From an uncultured beta proteobacterium (GTDB lineage: Bacteria; Pseudomonadota; Gammaproteobacteria; Burkholderiales; Burkholderiaceae_C), in contig CAILKA010000177.1 in NCBI GenBank assembly GCA_903834645.1, positions 1 through 7,915 on the forward strand: DNA of 7,915 bases. The letters run 5' to 3'. This document shows positions 1-6,724 of this stretch, piece after piece. Numbering within the stretch: the stretch's first letter is position 1; every line of letters starts with the position of its first letter. The notes under the pieces were generated by a model, which worked only from the letters and a program-made list of their open reading frames with translations, was not told the origin of the DNA and did no database searches. Made by a program: the position numbers and the translations under genes.

Positions 1-1
1 C

Positions 2-409
2 CACATCCCGGGCACGGGCGAGCTCCTCATTTTCTGCGCCGCGATGGCCGGCGCGGGCCTGGCCTTCCTGTGGTTCAACGCCAACCCGGCCCAGGTCTTC
101 ATGGGCGACGTCGGCGCACTCGCACTGGGGGGCGCACTCGGCACCATCGCCGTGATCACACGCCAGGAGATCGTGCTCGCCATCATGGGTGGCATCTTCG
201 TGGCCGAGGCGCTGAGCGTGATCATCCAGGTGAGCTGGTTCAAGTACACGCGGCGTCGCTACGGCGAAGGCCGCCGGGTGTTCCTGATGGCGCCGCTGCA
301 CCACCACTTCGAGAAGAAGGGCTGGACCGAGACGCAGGTGGTGGTGCGCTTCTGGATCATCACGATGCTGCTGTGCCTGGTCGGGCTGGCGAGCCTGAAG
401 CTGCGTTGA
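2..409 (+). CDS. mraY: MraY, phospho-MurNAc-pentapeptide transferase (3' end, partial)
   Basis: MraY is an integral inner-membrane enzyme that moves phospho-MurNAc-pentapeptide from UDP onto undecaprenyl phosphate, giving lipid I. Only the last 135 codons are here. The reading frame is open from base 2 and the true start lies upstream. Visible family hallmarks are PGTGELLIFC at the left edge, FLWFNANPAQVFMGDVGALALG, whose Asp at 107-109 matches the catalytic Asp of FMGDVG (D267 in E. coli), and the HHH triad at 299-307 in MAPLHHHFEKKGW, near the active site. Hydrophobic segments fit the last membrane helices, including the C-terminal WIITMLLCLVGLASL. The protein ends normally in LKLR. The murD start follows after 10 bases and the TGA stop forms part of the murD ribosome binding site. 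Identity is secure; only the missing 5' part is unseen. Confidence 0.97.
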   Translation, partial: HIPGTGELLIFCAAMAGAGLAFLWFNANPAQVFMGDVGALALGGALGTIAVITRQEIVLAIMGGIFVAEALSVIIQVSWFKYTRRRYGEGRRVFLMAPLHHHFEKKGWTETQVVVRFWIITMLLCLVGLASLKLR

Positions 410-411
410 GG
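407..411 (+). promoter_or_regulatory. Ribosome binding site of murD
   Basis: TGAGG lies 8 bases before the TTG at 420 and includes the TGA stop of mraY. It is the best Shine-Dalgarno-like match near the MurD N-terminus and supports the TTG as start. Sharing the stop codon suggests that a ribosome finishing mraY could restart on murD; that coupling is inferred. Confidence 0.6.
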
Positions 412-419
412 CCGCACCC

Positions 420-1970
420 TTGAACACACTCGCCGATCGGACCGTGCTGGTGCTGGGCCTCGGAGCCTCGGGGCTGGCGATGGCCGCCTGGTGCGCGCGC
501 GAGGGCGCGGCGGTGCAGGTCTGGGATTCGCGCGAGGCGCCGCCGCAGGCTGCGGCGCTGCGCGAGCGCGTGCCCTCCGCGACCCGTCTGCACGGCACGC
601 TCGGACCACAGGCGCTCGCAGGCGTGCACTGGGTGCTCAAGAGCCCGGGGCTGGCTCCGCACGATGCTGCCGTCGCTGGGGTGCTGGAGGTAGCGCGCGC
701 GGCGGGCGTGCGCATCGGAGGCGAGCTCGACCTCTACGTGCAGGCGCTGGCCGTGCTGCGCGAGTCCCGCGGGTATGCGCCCCGGCTGCTGGTGGTGACG
801 GGCACCAATGGCAAGACCACCACCACGGCGCTCACCGCGCTGCTGGTCGAGCGTGCGGGGCGCAGCGTGCGCGCAGCCGGCAACATCGGCCCGACGATGC
901 TCGACAGCCTCGCACAGGCGCTCGACGCCGACGCACTGCCGCAGGTGTGGGTGCTCGAGCTGTCGAGTTTCCAGCTGCATGACCTGCACGAGGCGGCACC
1001 CTACGAGCCCGATGCGGCAGTGGTGTTGAACGTCACCCAGGACCACCTCGACTGGCACGGCACGATGTCCGACTACGCGGCGGCCAAGGCGCGGGTGTTC
1101 GGGCCGCGCGGCACGATGGTGATCAACGCCGACGACGCGGTCGTGGCGGCGATGGCCCCGCAGACTTCCGAGGCGACGGCGCCCCGGCGCGGGGTGCGCC
1201 GCGCGGCAGCCGCACCGGCGCGAACGGTGGTGCGATTCGACCTGCACGCGCCCCGCCATCCGGGGGACTTTGGGCTGGTCCAGGAATCGGGCATGGCCTG
1301 GCTCGTGCGGGCCCGGCCCCCGGAGGAGGGCGTGCGCCCGGGCGTGGGCGACGACGAGCCCTTGAACGTGCAGCGGCTGATGCCGGCCGATGCGATGCGC
1401 CTGCGCGGCCGTCACAACGCTGCCAACGCGCTGGCGGCTCTGGCGCTGGCCAGCGCCATCGGCTGCCCCCTGGCGCCCATGCTGCACGGGCTGCGCGAGT
1501 ACCGCGGCGAGCCCCATCGCGTCCAGTCGGTGGCCGAGCTCGACGGCGTGGAGGCCTTCGACGACAGCAAGGGCACGAACGTGGGCGCCACGGTGGCGGC
1601 CCTCGAGGGCCTGGGCGCGGACCGCGCGCCGGCGCGGCTCGTGCTGATCCTGGGAGGCGACGGCAAGGGGCAGGACTTCGCACCGCTGGCAGCTCCCGTC
1701 GCGCGCCACGCGCGCGCGGTGGCGCTCATCGGGCGAGATGTGCCTGCGCTGTCCGCCGCGCTGTCGGGTTGCGGGGTGCCGCTGCAGGCACACGCCGACC
1801 TGCCGCAGGCGGTGCGCTGGTGCTTCGAGCAGGCGCAGCCGGGCGACGCCGTGCTGCTGAGCCCCGCCTGCGCGAGCCTGGACATGTTCAGGGATTACGG
1901 CCACCGGGCCGAGGTCTTCGTCGAGGCCGTACACGCGCTCGCCGCGGAGCGCGGGGGGGTGGCAGCTTGA
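420..1970 (+). CDS. murD: MurD, UDP-N-acetylmuramoyl-L-alanine--D-glutamate ligase
   Basis: Cytoplasmic ATP-dependent Mur ligase that adds D-Glu to UDP-MurNAc-L-Ala. The N-terminal UDP-binding Rossmann-type fold opens with VLVLGLGASGLAMA (residues 9-22). The ATP-binding P-loop is GTNGKTTT (128-135). K223 in YAAAKARVF sits where the carbamylated lysine of E. coli MurD (K198) lies. HNAANALAA starts at H332. The C-terminal domain carries DDSKGTNVG (381-389), LILGGDGKGQDF and LLSPACASLDMFRDYGHRAEVF, all typical of MurD rather than MurC, E or F. The TTG start is chosen because it has TGAGG 8 bases upstream and the Rossmann strand begins right after it; no in-frame ATG fits. At 516 residues it is longer than the 438 of E. 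coli MurD. Much of the excess is in an Ala/Arg/Pro-rich stretch of the central domain (about residues 246-315). The stop overlaps a possible ftsW TTG start (TTGA). Confidence 0.97.
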   Translation: MNTLADRTVLVLGLGASGLAMAAWCAREGAAVQVWDSREAPPQAAALRERVPSATRLHGTLGPQALAGVHWVLKSPGLAPHDAAVAGVLEVARAAGVRIGGELDLYVQALAVLRESRGYAPRLLVVTGTNGKTTTTALTALLVERAGRSVRAAGNIGPTMLDSLAQALDADALPQVWVLELSSFQLHDLHEAAPYEPDAAVVLNVTQDHLDWHGTMSDYAAAKARVFGPRGTMVINADDAVVAAMAPQTSEATAPRRGVRRAAAAPARTVVRFDLHAPRHPGDFGLVQESGMAWLVRARPPEEGVRPGVGDDEPLNVQRLMPADAMRLRGRHNAANALAALALASAIGCPLAPMLHGLREYRGEPHRVQSVAELDGVEAFDDSKGTNVGATVAALEGLGADRAPARLVLILGGDGKGQDFAPLAAPVARHARAVALIGRDVPALSAALSGCGVPLQAHADLPQAVRWCFEQAQPGDAVLLSPACASLDMFRDYGHRAEVFVEAVHALAAERGGVAA

Positions 1971-3232
1971 GCGCACAGGCCGAGTCTTCGCTGCTGTCGC
2001 GCTGGTCGGCGCGTGTGCGAAGTCGGGCGCATCCCGAGGCCGCGATGTCGCTGCCGGTGCGGGTCAGCATCGAGCCCGCCCGCGGCGGCGTGGCCCGTGC
2101 CGCGGGTTTCGACCAGGCCCTCGTGGCCTGCGTGCTGGCGCTGCTGGCCCTGGGCCTGGTGATGGTGTATTCGGCTTCGGTGGCGCTGCCGGACAACCCG
2201 AAGTTCTCCCGATACGCCTCGACCTTCTTCCTCACGCGCCACGCGATGTCCATGGCCCTGGCGCTGGTGCTGGCGCTCGTCGTGGTGCAGATACCCACCG
2301 CGTTCTGGGAGCGCTGGGCGCCGCACGTGTTCGTGCTGGCGATCGTGCTGCTGGTGGTGGTGCTCGTGCCCTTCATCGGCAAGGTCGTCAACTTCTCGCG
2401 CCGCTGGATCCCGCTGGGAGTCATCAACTTCCAGCCCTCCGAGCTCGCCAAGCTGGCCATCGCCATGTACGCGGCCAACTACATGGTGCGCAAGATGGAG
2501 GTGCGCGAGCACTTCATCCGTGCGGTGTGGCCCATGGCGGTGGCGGTGGCCTTCGTCGGCGTGCTGCTGCTGCGCCAGCCCGACATGGGTGCCTTCATCG
2601 TCATCGCCACGATCGCGATGTCGGTGCTGTTCCTGGGGGGCGTGAACGCGCGCATGTTCTTCCTGATCGCCGGCATCATCGTGACGGTCTTCGCCGTCAT
2701 GATCGCCTTCGATGACCTGCGCCGCGGCCGCATCCTGGCCTACCTGGACCCCTGGAACCCTGTCTACGCGCAGGGCAAGGCCTACCAGCTCACGCACTCG
2801 CTGATTGCCTTCGGCCGTGGCGAGATCTTCGGGCAGGGCCTGGGCAGCTCGGTGGAGAAGCTGCACTACCTTCCCGAGGCGCACACCGACTTCCTGCTCG
2901 CCGTCATCGGCGAGGAACTCGGGCTCATCGGGGTGGCGAGTGTCATCGTGGCCTTCTTCTGGCTCACGCGCCGGATCGTGGCCATCGGCCGCCAGGCCAT
3001 TGCGCTCGACCGGGTCTACGCCGGGCTGCTGTGCCAGGGCATAGGTGTATGGATGGGCGTGCAGGCCTTCATCAACATGGGCGTGAACCTGGGCGTGCTG
3101 CCGACCAAGGGGCTGACGCTGCCGCTGATGAGCTATGGCGGCTCGGCCATCCTGATGAACCTGATCGCGCTGGCGATCGTGCTGCGCGTGGACATGGAAA
3201 ACCGCACGCTGATGCGGGGAGGGCGGGTGTGA
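1967..3232 (+). CDS. ftsW: FtsW, septal peptidoglycan polymerase (SEDS family)
   Basis: Multi-pass inner-membrane glycosyltransferase of the SEDS family (FtsW/RodA/SpoVE) that polymerises lipid II at the septum, working with the transpeptidase FtsI. About ten hydrophobic segments can be picked out, the first near residues 51-71 and the last near 392-407. Family motifs in order are LGLVMVYSAS, FQPSELAKLA (from 155), RQPDMGAF (from 203), YQLTHSLIAFGRGEIFGQGLGSSVEKLHYLPEAHTDF with the conserved catalytic-type Asp at 308, and GVLPTKGLTLPLMSYGGSA. The start is uncertain. The TTG at 1967 overlaps the murD stop, has a G-rich run upstream (1953-1959), and gives 421 residues with a basic cytoplasmic N-terminus of the kind I recall in relatives. 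The ATG at 2045, with GAGG 5 bases upstream, gives 395 residues. E. coli FtsW has 414. I prefer TTG but only moderately. The last Val codon and stop overlap the murG start. Confidence 0.93.
   Translation: MSAQAESSLLSRWSARVRSRAHPEAAMSLPVRVSIEPARGGVARAAGFDQALVACVLALLALGLVMVYSASVALPDNPKFSRYASTFFLTRHAMSMALALVLALVVVQIPTAFWERWAPHVFVLAIVLLVVVLVPFIGKVVNFSRRWIPLGVINFQPSELAKLAIAMYAANYMVRKMEVREHFIRAVWPMAVAVAFVGVLLLRQPDMGAFIVIATIAMSVLFLGGVNARMFFLIAGIIVTVFAVMIAFDDLRRGRILAYLDPWNPVYAQGKAYQLTHSLIAFGRGEIFGQGLGSSVEKLHYLPEAHTDFLLAVIGEELGLIGVASVIVAFFWLTRRIVAIGRQAIALDRVYAGLLCQGIGVWMGVQAFINMGVNLGVLPTKGLTLPLMSYGGSAILMNLIALAIVLRVDMENRTLMRGGRV
2036..2039 (+). promoter_or_regulatory. Possible ribosome binding site for an internal ftsW start (ATG 2045)
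   Basis: GAGG sits 5 bases before the in-frame ATG at 2045, which begins MSLPVRVSIEPARGG. It makes this ATG a credible alternative to the TTG at 1967. Both choices keep all membrane segments. Use of both starts is possible but not shown. Confidence 0.4.
3218..3222 (+). promoter_or_regulatory. Ribosome binding site of murG
   Basis: A full GGAGG, within the G-rich run 3216-3223, lies 6 bases before the GTG at 3229. It decides the murG start in favour of this GTG, which overlaps the ftsW stop as GTGA. The site is inside the last ftsW codons. Confidence 0.75.
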
Positions 3233-4308
3233 GCGCCGCCCGCCACCTCGTGATCATGGCTGCGGGCACCGGCGGCCACGTGATGCCGGGCCTGGCCATG
3301 GCCCAGGAGATGCGCCAACGCGGCTGGAGCGTGAGCTGGCTCGGCACGCGCCAGGGCATGGAGAACCGGCTCGTGCCACCGGCCGGCATCGCGCTCGACG
3401 CAATCGGCTTTTCCGGGTTGCGGGGCAAGGGGTGGGTGCACGCCGCCACGGGCGGGCTGCGGCTGCTCGTGGCCTTCTGGGAGTGCCTGCGCATCCTGCG
3501 TGCCCGCCACGCCAGCGCGGTGCTCGGCATGGGCGGCTACGTGTGCTTTCCCGGCGGGCTCATGGCCTCGCTGCTCGGCCGCCCGCTCGTGCTGGTCAAC
3601 GCCGATGCGACGCTGCTGCTGTCCAACCGCGCGCTGAAGCCGGTGGCCGATGTGATCGCCTTCGGCTTCGACGGGCCTGTCGCGCACGCCGACACGCGCG
3701 CGATCGTCACCGGTAACCCGGTGCGTCAGGCGATCGAGGCCCTGCCCGAGCCGGAGCTGCGCCTGGCCGGCCGCCAGGGCCCGCTGCGGCTGCTCGTGGT
3801 GGGCGGCAGCCTCGGGGCGCGCGTGCTCAACCAGACGGTTCCTGCCGCGCTGGCGCGGCTCGAGCCCGCACGGCGTCCGCAGGTCGTGCACCAGACCGGC
3901 ACAGCCGACTGCGAGGCCGTGCGCCAGGCCTATGCCGCCGCCGGCGTCGACGCGCAGGTGCTGCCCTTCCTAGAGGACATGCCGCAGCGCCTGGCGCATT
4001 GCGATGTCGTGCTGTGCCGCGCCGGGGCCATCACGGTGAGCGAGCTGTGCGCAGCCGGCGTCGCGGCGATCCTCGTGCCGCTGGTGGTGAGCACCACCTC
4101 GCACCAGCGCGACAACGCCGCGTGGATGGCTGCGCACGAGGCGGCGCTGCACCTGCCGCAGGCGGAGCTGGAGGCGGCCCGGCTGGCCACGCTGCTCGAG
4201 AGCCTGGACCGCCCCCGGCTGCTCGCCATGGCGCAGCGCGCGCGCGCGCTTGCCCGGCCGCACGCGACGCAGCGTCTGGCCGATGCGATCGAAAGGCTCG
4301 TGGCATGA
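3229..4308 (+). CDS. murG: MurG, UDP-GlcNAc:lipid I N-acetylglucosaminyltransferase
   Basis: Peripheral membrane GT-B glycosyltransferase (family GT28) on the cytoplasmic face that adds GlcNAc to lipid I to make lipid II, the substrate of FtsW. The 359 residues are close to the 355 of E. coli. The N-terminal domain starts with HLVIMAAGTGGHVMPGLA (glycine loop 13-16, H17) and has LGMGGYVCFPGGLMA. The C-terminal nucleotide-sugar domain has VVGGSLGARVLNQ (S194), CRAGAITVSELCAAG (E272) and TSHQRDNAAWM (H292, Q293, N296), matching the UDP-GlcNAc site. The usual HEQN segment reads VNAD here (residues 123-126), an oddity I associate with the Comamonadaceae side of Burkholderiales. The GTG start overlaps the ftsW stop by four bases and has a strong GGAGG. 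A later Met at residue 10 would cut into the first strand of the fold. The stop overlaps murC as ATGA. Confidence 0.97.
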   Translation: MSAARHLVIMAAGTGGHVMPGLAMAQEMRQRGWSVSWLGTRQGMENRLVPPAGIALDAIGFSGLRGKGWVHAATGGLRLLVAFWECLRILRARHASAVLGMGGYVCFPGGLMASLLGRPLVLVNADATLLLSNRALKPVADVIAFGFDGPVAHADTRAIVTGNPVRQAIEALPEPELRLAGRQGPLRLLVVGGSLGARVLNQTVPAALARLEPARRPQVVHQTGTADCEAVRQAYAAAGVDAQVLPFLEDMPQRLAHCDVVLCRAGAITVSELCAAGVAAILVPLVVSTTSHQRDNAAWMAAHEAALHLPQAELEAARLATLLESLDRPRLLAMAQRARALARPHATQRLADAIERLVA

Positions 4309-5726
4309 GGCACGCGCTGCGTCACATCCACTTCGTGGGCATCGGCGGAGCCGGCATGAGCGGCATCGCCGAGATCCTGCACAACCTCGGCTACAAGGTC
4401 TCGGGCTCGGATGCGCAAGCAAGCGCCGTCACGCAGCGCCTGGGTGACCTTGGCGTGGAGGTGCACCTCGGCCATGCGGCCGCGCACATCGAAGGCGCGC
4501 AGGCGGTGGTCACGTCCAGCGCCGTCAAGGGCGACAACCCCGAGGTCGTGGCGGCGCGTGCGCGCCGCATCCCGGTGGTGGCGCGTGCCGTGCTGCTGGC
4601 CGAGCTCATGCGCCTGAAGCAGGGCATCGCCATCGCCGGCACGCACGGCAAGACCACCACCACCTCGCTCGTGGCGAGCGTGCTGGCCGAGGCGGGGCTG
4701 GATCCGACCTTCGTCATCGGCGGCAAGCTCGAGAGCGCGGGCACGAACTCGCGCCTGGGCGCGGGCGAGCACATCGTGGTGGAAGCCGACGAGAGCGACG
4801 CCTCGTTCCTGCACCTCAGCCCGGTGATGAGCGTGGTCACCAACATCGACGCCGACCACATGGACACCTACGGGCACGACCTGTCGCGCCTGCGCACGGT
4901 GTTCGTGGACTTCCTGCACCGGCTGCCTTTCTACGGGCGCGCCATCGTCTGCGTGGACGACCCGGGCGTGCGTGCGATCCTGCCGATGGTCTCGCGTCCG
5001 GTGCTCGGCTACGGGCTCGACGATTCGGCCGAACTGCGCGCGTGCGCGGTGCAGGCCGAGCCGGGCGGACGCATGCGCTTCACCGTGCGCCAGCGCGACA
5101 CGCGCGCCAATCGCGCCTGGCCCGACCTGGCCGTGACGCTGAACCTGCCGGGCGTGCACAACGTGCGCAATGCCCTGGCGGCGATTGCCGTGGCGCGCGA
5201 GCTGGGCGTGGCCGACGAACCGGTGGTGCGGGCGCTGGCGGGCTTCGCGGGCGTGGGGCGGCGCTTCCAGCGCCATGGCGAGCTGCCCTGCGCCGGAGGC
5301 GGCCACTACACGCTCGTGGACGACTATGGCCACCACCCGGTGGAGATGGACGCCGTGCGCGAGGCCGCACGAGGTGCCTTCCCCGGGCGGCGGCTCGTGC
5401 TGGCCTTCCAGCCGCATCGCTACACGCGCACGCGAGACTGCTTCGAGGACTTCGTGGCCGTGATGGGTCGCTTCGACGCCGTGCTCCTGACCGAGGTCTA
5501 TCCGGCCGGCGAGGCCCCGATCGTGGCCGCCGACGGCCGCGCGCTGGCGCGTGCGCTGCGCGTGGCCGGCCGTGTCGACCCGCTCTTCGTCGAGTCGGTG
5601 GAGGCGCTCGAGGCGGCCATTGCGCAGACAGCGCGTGACGCAGACGTGGTGATCACGATGGGTGCCGGCTCCATCAGCGGCGTGCCGCGCCGCCTCGTCC
5701 AGGCCGGGACCGGGGAGGTGGCATGA
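4305..5726 (+). CDS. murC: MurC, UDP-N-acetylmuramate--L-alanine ligase
   Basis: Cytoplasmic ATP-dependent Mur ligase that attaches L-Ala to UDP-MurNAc, the first step of stem-peptide building. The 473 residues compare with 491 in E. coli. The N-terminal domain opens with HIHFVGIGGAGMSGIAEIL (glycine loop 12-17). The P-loop is GTHGKTTT (112-119), the MurC form with His where MurD has Asn. Further markers are VVEADESDASF, TNIDADHMDTY, HNVRNALAA (from H285), GVGRRFQ (R319, R320), DDYGHHPVE (339-347) and FQPHRYTRTRD (Q369 to D377). The ATG overlaps the murG stop (ATGA) with GAAAGG 8 bases upstream, and the conserved fold begins six residues later, so the start is well fixed. murB, which sits between murC and ddl in many bacteria, is absent: the murC stop overlaps the ddl start by four bases. 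No missing key residue was noticed. Confidence 0.98.
   Translation: MRHALRHIHFVGIGGAGMSGIAEILHNLGYKVSGSDAQASAVTQRLGDLGVEVHLGHAAAHIEGAQAVVTSSAVKGDNPEVVAARARRIPVVARAVLLAELMRLKQGIAIAGTHGKTTTTSLVASVLAEAGLDPTFVIGGKLESAGTNSRLGAGEHIVVEADESDASFLHLSPVMSVVTNIDADHMDTYGHDLSRLRTVFVDFLHRLPFYGRAIVCVDDPGVRAILPMVSRPVLGYGLDDSAELRACAVQAEPGGRMRFTVRQRDTRANRAWPDLAVTLNLPGVHNVRNALAAIAVARELGVADEPVVRALAGFAGVGRRFQRHGELPCAGGGHYTLVDDYGHHPVEMDAVREAARGAFPGRRLVLAFQPHRYTRTRDCFEDFVAVMGRFDAVLLTEVYPAGEAPIVAADGRALARALRVAGRVDPLFVESVEALEAAIAQTARDADVVITMGAGSISGVPRRLVQAGTGEVA
5712..5718 (+). promoter_or_regulatory. Ribosome binding site of ddl
   Basis: GGGGAGG, an extended Shine-Dalgarno match, ends 4 bases before the ATG at 5723 and lies in the last codons of murC. 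The spacing is a little short, but it supports the overlapping ATGA start of ddl. Confidence 0.7.
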
Positions 5727-6724
5727 GGCCTGCTGTCGATGTGTCGACCCTCGGCCGAGTGGCCGTGCTGATGGGTGGCACGAGCGCCGAGCGTGAGGTG
5801 TCACTGATGTCGGGCACGGGTGTGCTCCAGGCGTTGCGCGCCCAGGGCGTGGATGCACATGCCTTCGATCCGGCCGAGCGCGACCTGAGCGAGTTGCGGC
5901 GCGAGCATTTCGCGCGTGTCTTCATCGCGTTGCACGGTCGCCACGGCGAGGACGGCACGGTGCAGGGTGCGCTCGAGCTCCTGGGCATTCCCTACACCGG
6001 CTCGGGCGTGCTTGCCAGCGCCATCGCGCTGGACAAGGTGATGACCAAGCGTGTGTGGGCGGCCGAGAGCCTGCCCACGCCCCGCTGGGTGCGGCTGGAA
6101 CCGGGCGAGCAGCCGCGGGAGCGCCTGGTGCGTGTGCCCGACGAACTCGGCCTGCCGCTCATCGTCAAGCCGCCGCGGGAGGGATCCTCGATCGGCGTGA
6201 CCAAGGTGCAGGGTTACTCGCAGATGGCCGAAGCGGTCCGCCTGGCTGCACAATACGACCCCGACGTGCTGTGCGAGGAGTTCATCGACGGGGTCGAGCT
6301 CACGTGCCCTGTTTTGGGCACTGGCCCCGCCGCCTCTGCGCTTCCGGTGGTGCGCATCGAGGCGCCGGCCGGCAACTACGACTTCGAGCACAAGTACTAC
6401 TCCGACGCCACCGTCTACCGCTGCCCCAGCGGCCTGTCGGCGGCCGACGAGGCCCTGGTGCAGCGCCTGACGCTGGCAGCGTACCGGGCCCTGGGCTGCC
6501 GCGGCTGGGGGCGCGCCGACCTGATGCTGCGCGCAAGCGACCGCAGCATCTTCCTGCTCGAGATGAACACCTCCCCGGGCATGACCGGGCACTCGCTCGT
6601 GCCGATGTCGGCCCGCGCCGCCGGCATTTCCTACGAGGAGCTGTGCCTGCGCCTGCTGGCCGACGCCGCGCTCGATGCGCCTCCCCGGCCTGCGCCGGCG
6701 CCCTCCTCGGGAGGGGCTTGCTGA
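5723..6724 (+). CDS. ddl: D-alanine--D-alanine ligase (DdlB type)
   Basis: Cytoplasmic ATP-grasp enzyme that joins two D-Ala molecules; MurF then adds the dipeptide to the peptidoglycan precursor. The 333 residues compare with 306 in E. coli DdlB. The N-terminal domain has VAVLMGGTSAEREVSLMSG, with the conserved Glu of the first D-Ala site in SAEREVS. The ATP-grasp core has LPLIVKPPREGSSIGVTKV (EGSS at 153-156), YDFEHKYYSD (Tyr after K224, as in D-Ala-selecting ligases), GCRGWGRADLML and the metal-binding LLEMNTSPGMTGHSLVPM. All are intact, so the product should be D-Ala-D-Ala rather than D-Ala-D-lactate, although that is inferred. The start overlaps the murC stop (ATGA) and adds about eight residues before the first strand. 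The last ~18 residues (DAPPRPAPAPSSGGAC) are a Pro/Ala tail beyond the fold; their DNA carries the ftsQ ribosome binding site and a hairpin. Confidence 0.97.
   Translation: MRPAVDVSTLGRVAVLMGGTSAEREVSLMSGTGVLQALRAQGVDAHAFDPAERDLSELRREHFARVFIALHGRHGEDGTVQGALELLGIPYTGSGVLASAIALDKVMTKRVWAAESLPTPRWVRLEPGEQPRERLVRVPDELGLPLIVKPPREGSSIGVTKVQGYSQMAEAVRLAAQYDPDVLCEEFIDGVELTCPVLGTGPAASALPVVRIEAPAGNYDFEHKYYSDATVYRCPSGLSAADEALVQRLTLAAYRALGCRGWGRADLMLRASDRSIFLLEMNTSPGMTGHSLVPMSARAAGISYEELCLRLLADAALDAPPRPAPAPSSGGAC
6701..6715 (+). promoter_or_regulatory. Hairpin containing the ftsQ ribosome binding site
   Basis: CCCTCC (6701-6706) and GGAGGG (6710-6715) are perfect complements separated by a 3-base loop (TCG). 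The right arm is the only good Shine-Dalgarno sequence before the ftsQ ATG at 6724 (GGAGG 6710-6714, 9 bases away). In the mRNA the stem would hide the site. Ribosomes translating the end of ddl, whose stop is 6722-6724, would melt it. The pairing is seen directly; a regulatory effect is inferred. Confidence 0.5.

Noticed and set aside
360..1976. A 538-codon open frame on the minus strand opposite murD.
   Set aside because: Its product is His/Arg/Gln-rich without recognisable domains. It mirrors the GC-rich third positions of murD, a common artefact in high-GC genomes.
4236..4249. A 14-base alternating GC run in murG that could favour Z-DNA.
   Set aside because: It encodes Arg-Ala repeats with the usual codons of this genome. 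Similar shorter runs occur elsewhere, and nothing links it to a function.
810..4663. An identical 17-base direct repeat, 810-826 in murD and 4647-4663 in murC.
   Set aside because: Both copies encode the GKTTT part of the P-loop shared by Mur ligases. Homology and codon bias explain it, not a mobile or recombination element.
3930..5858. A 642-codon open frame on the minus strand opposite murG, murC and ddl.
   Set aside because: It crosses three well-supported genes on the other strand and has low-complexity His/Arg/Ala composition with no family motif. Its length follows from the rarity of stops in GC-rich DNA.
6240..6260. A slightly AT-richer spot in ddl (CACAATAC) resembling a -10 box, considered as an internal promoter for ftsQ or ftsA as known in E. 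coli ddlB.
   Set aside because: No matching -35 box at proper spacing was found, and the sequence encodes an ordinary part of Ddl (AAQYDPD). Transcript start mapping would be needed.
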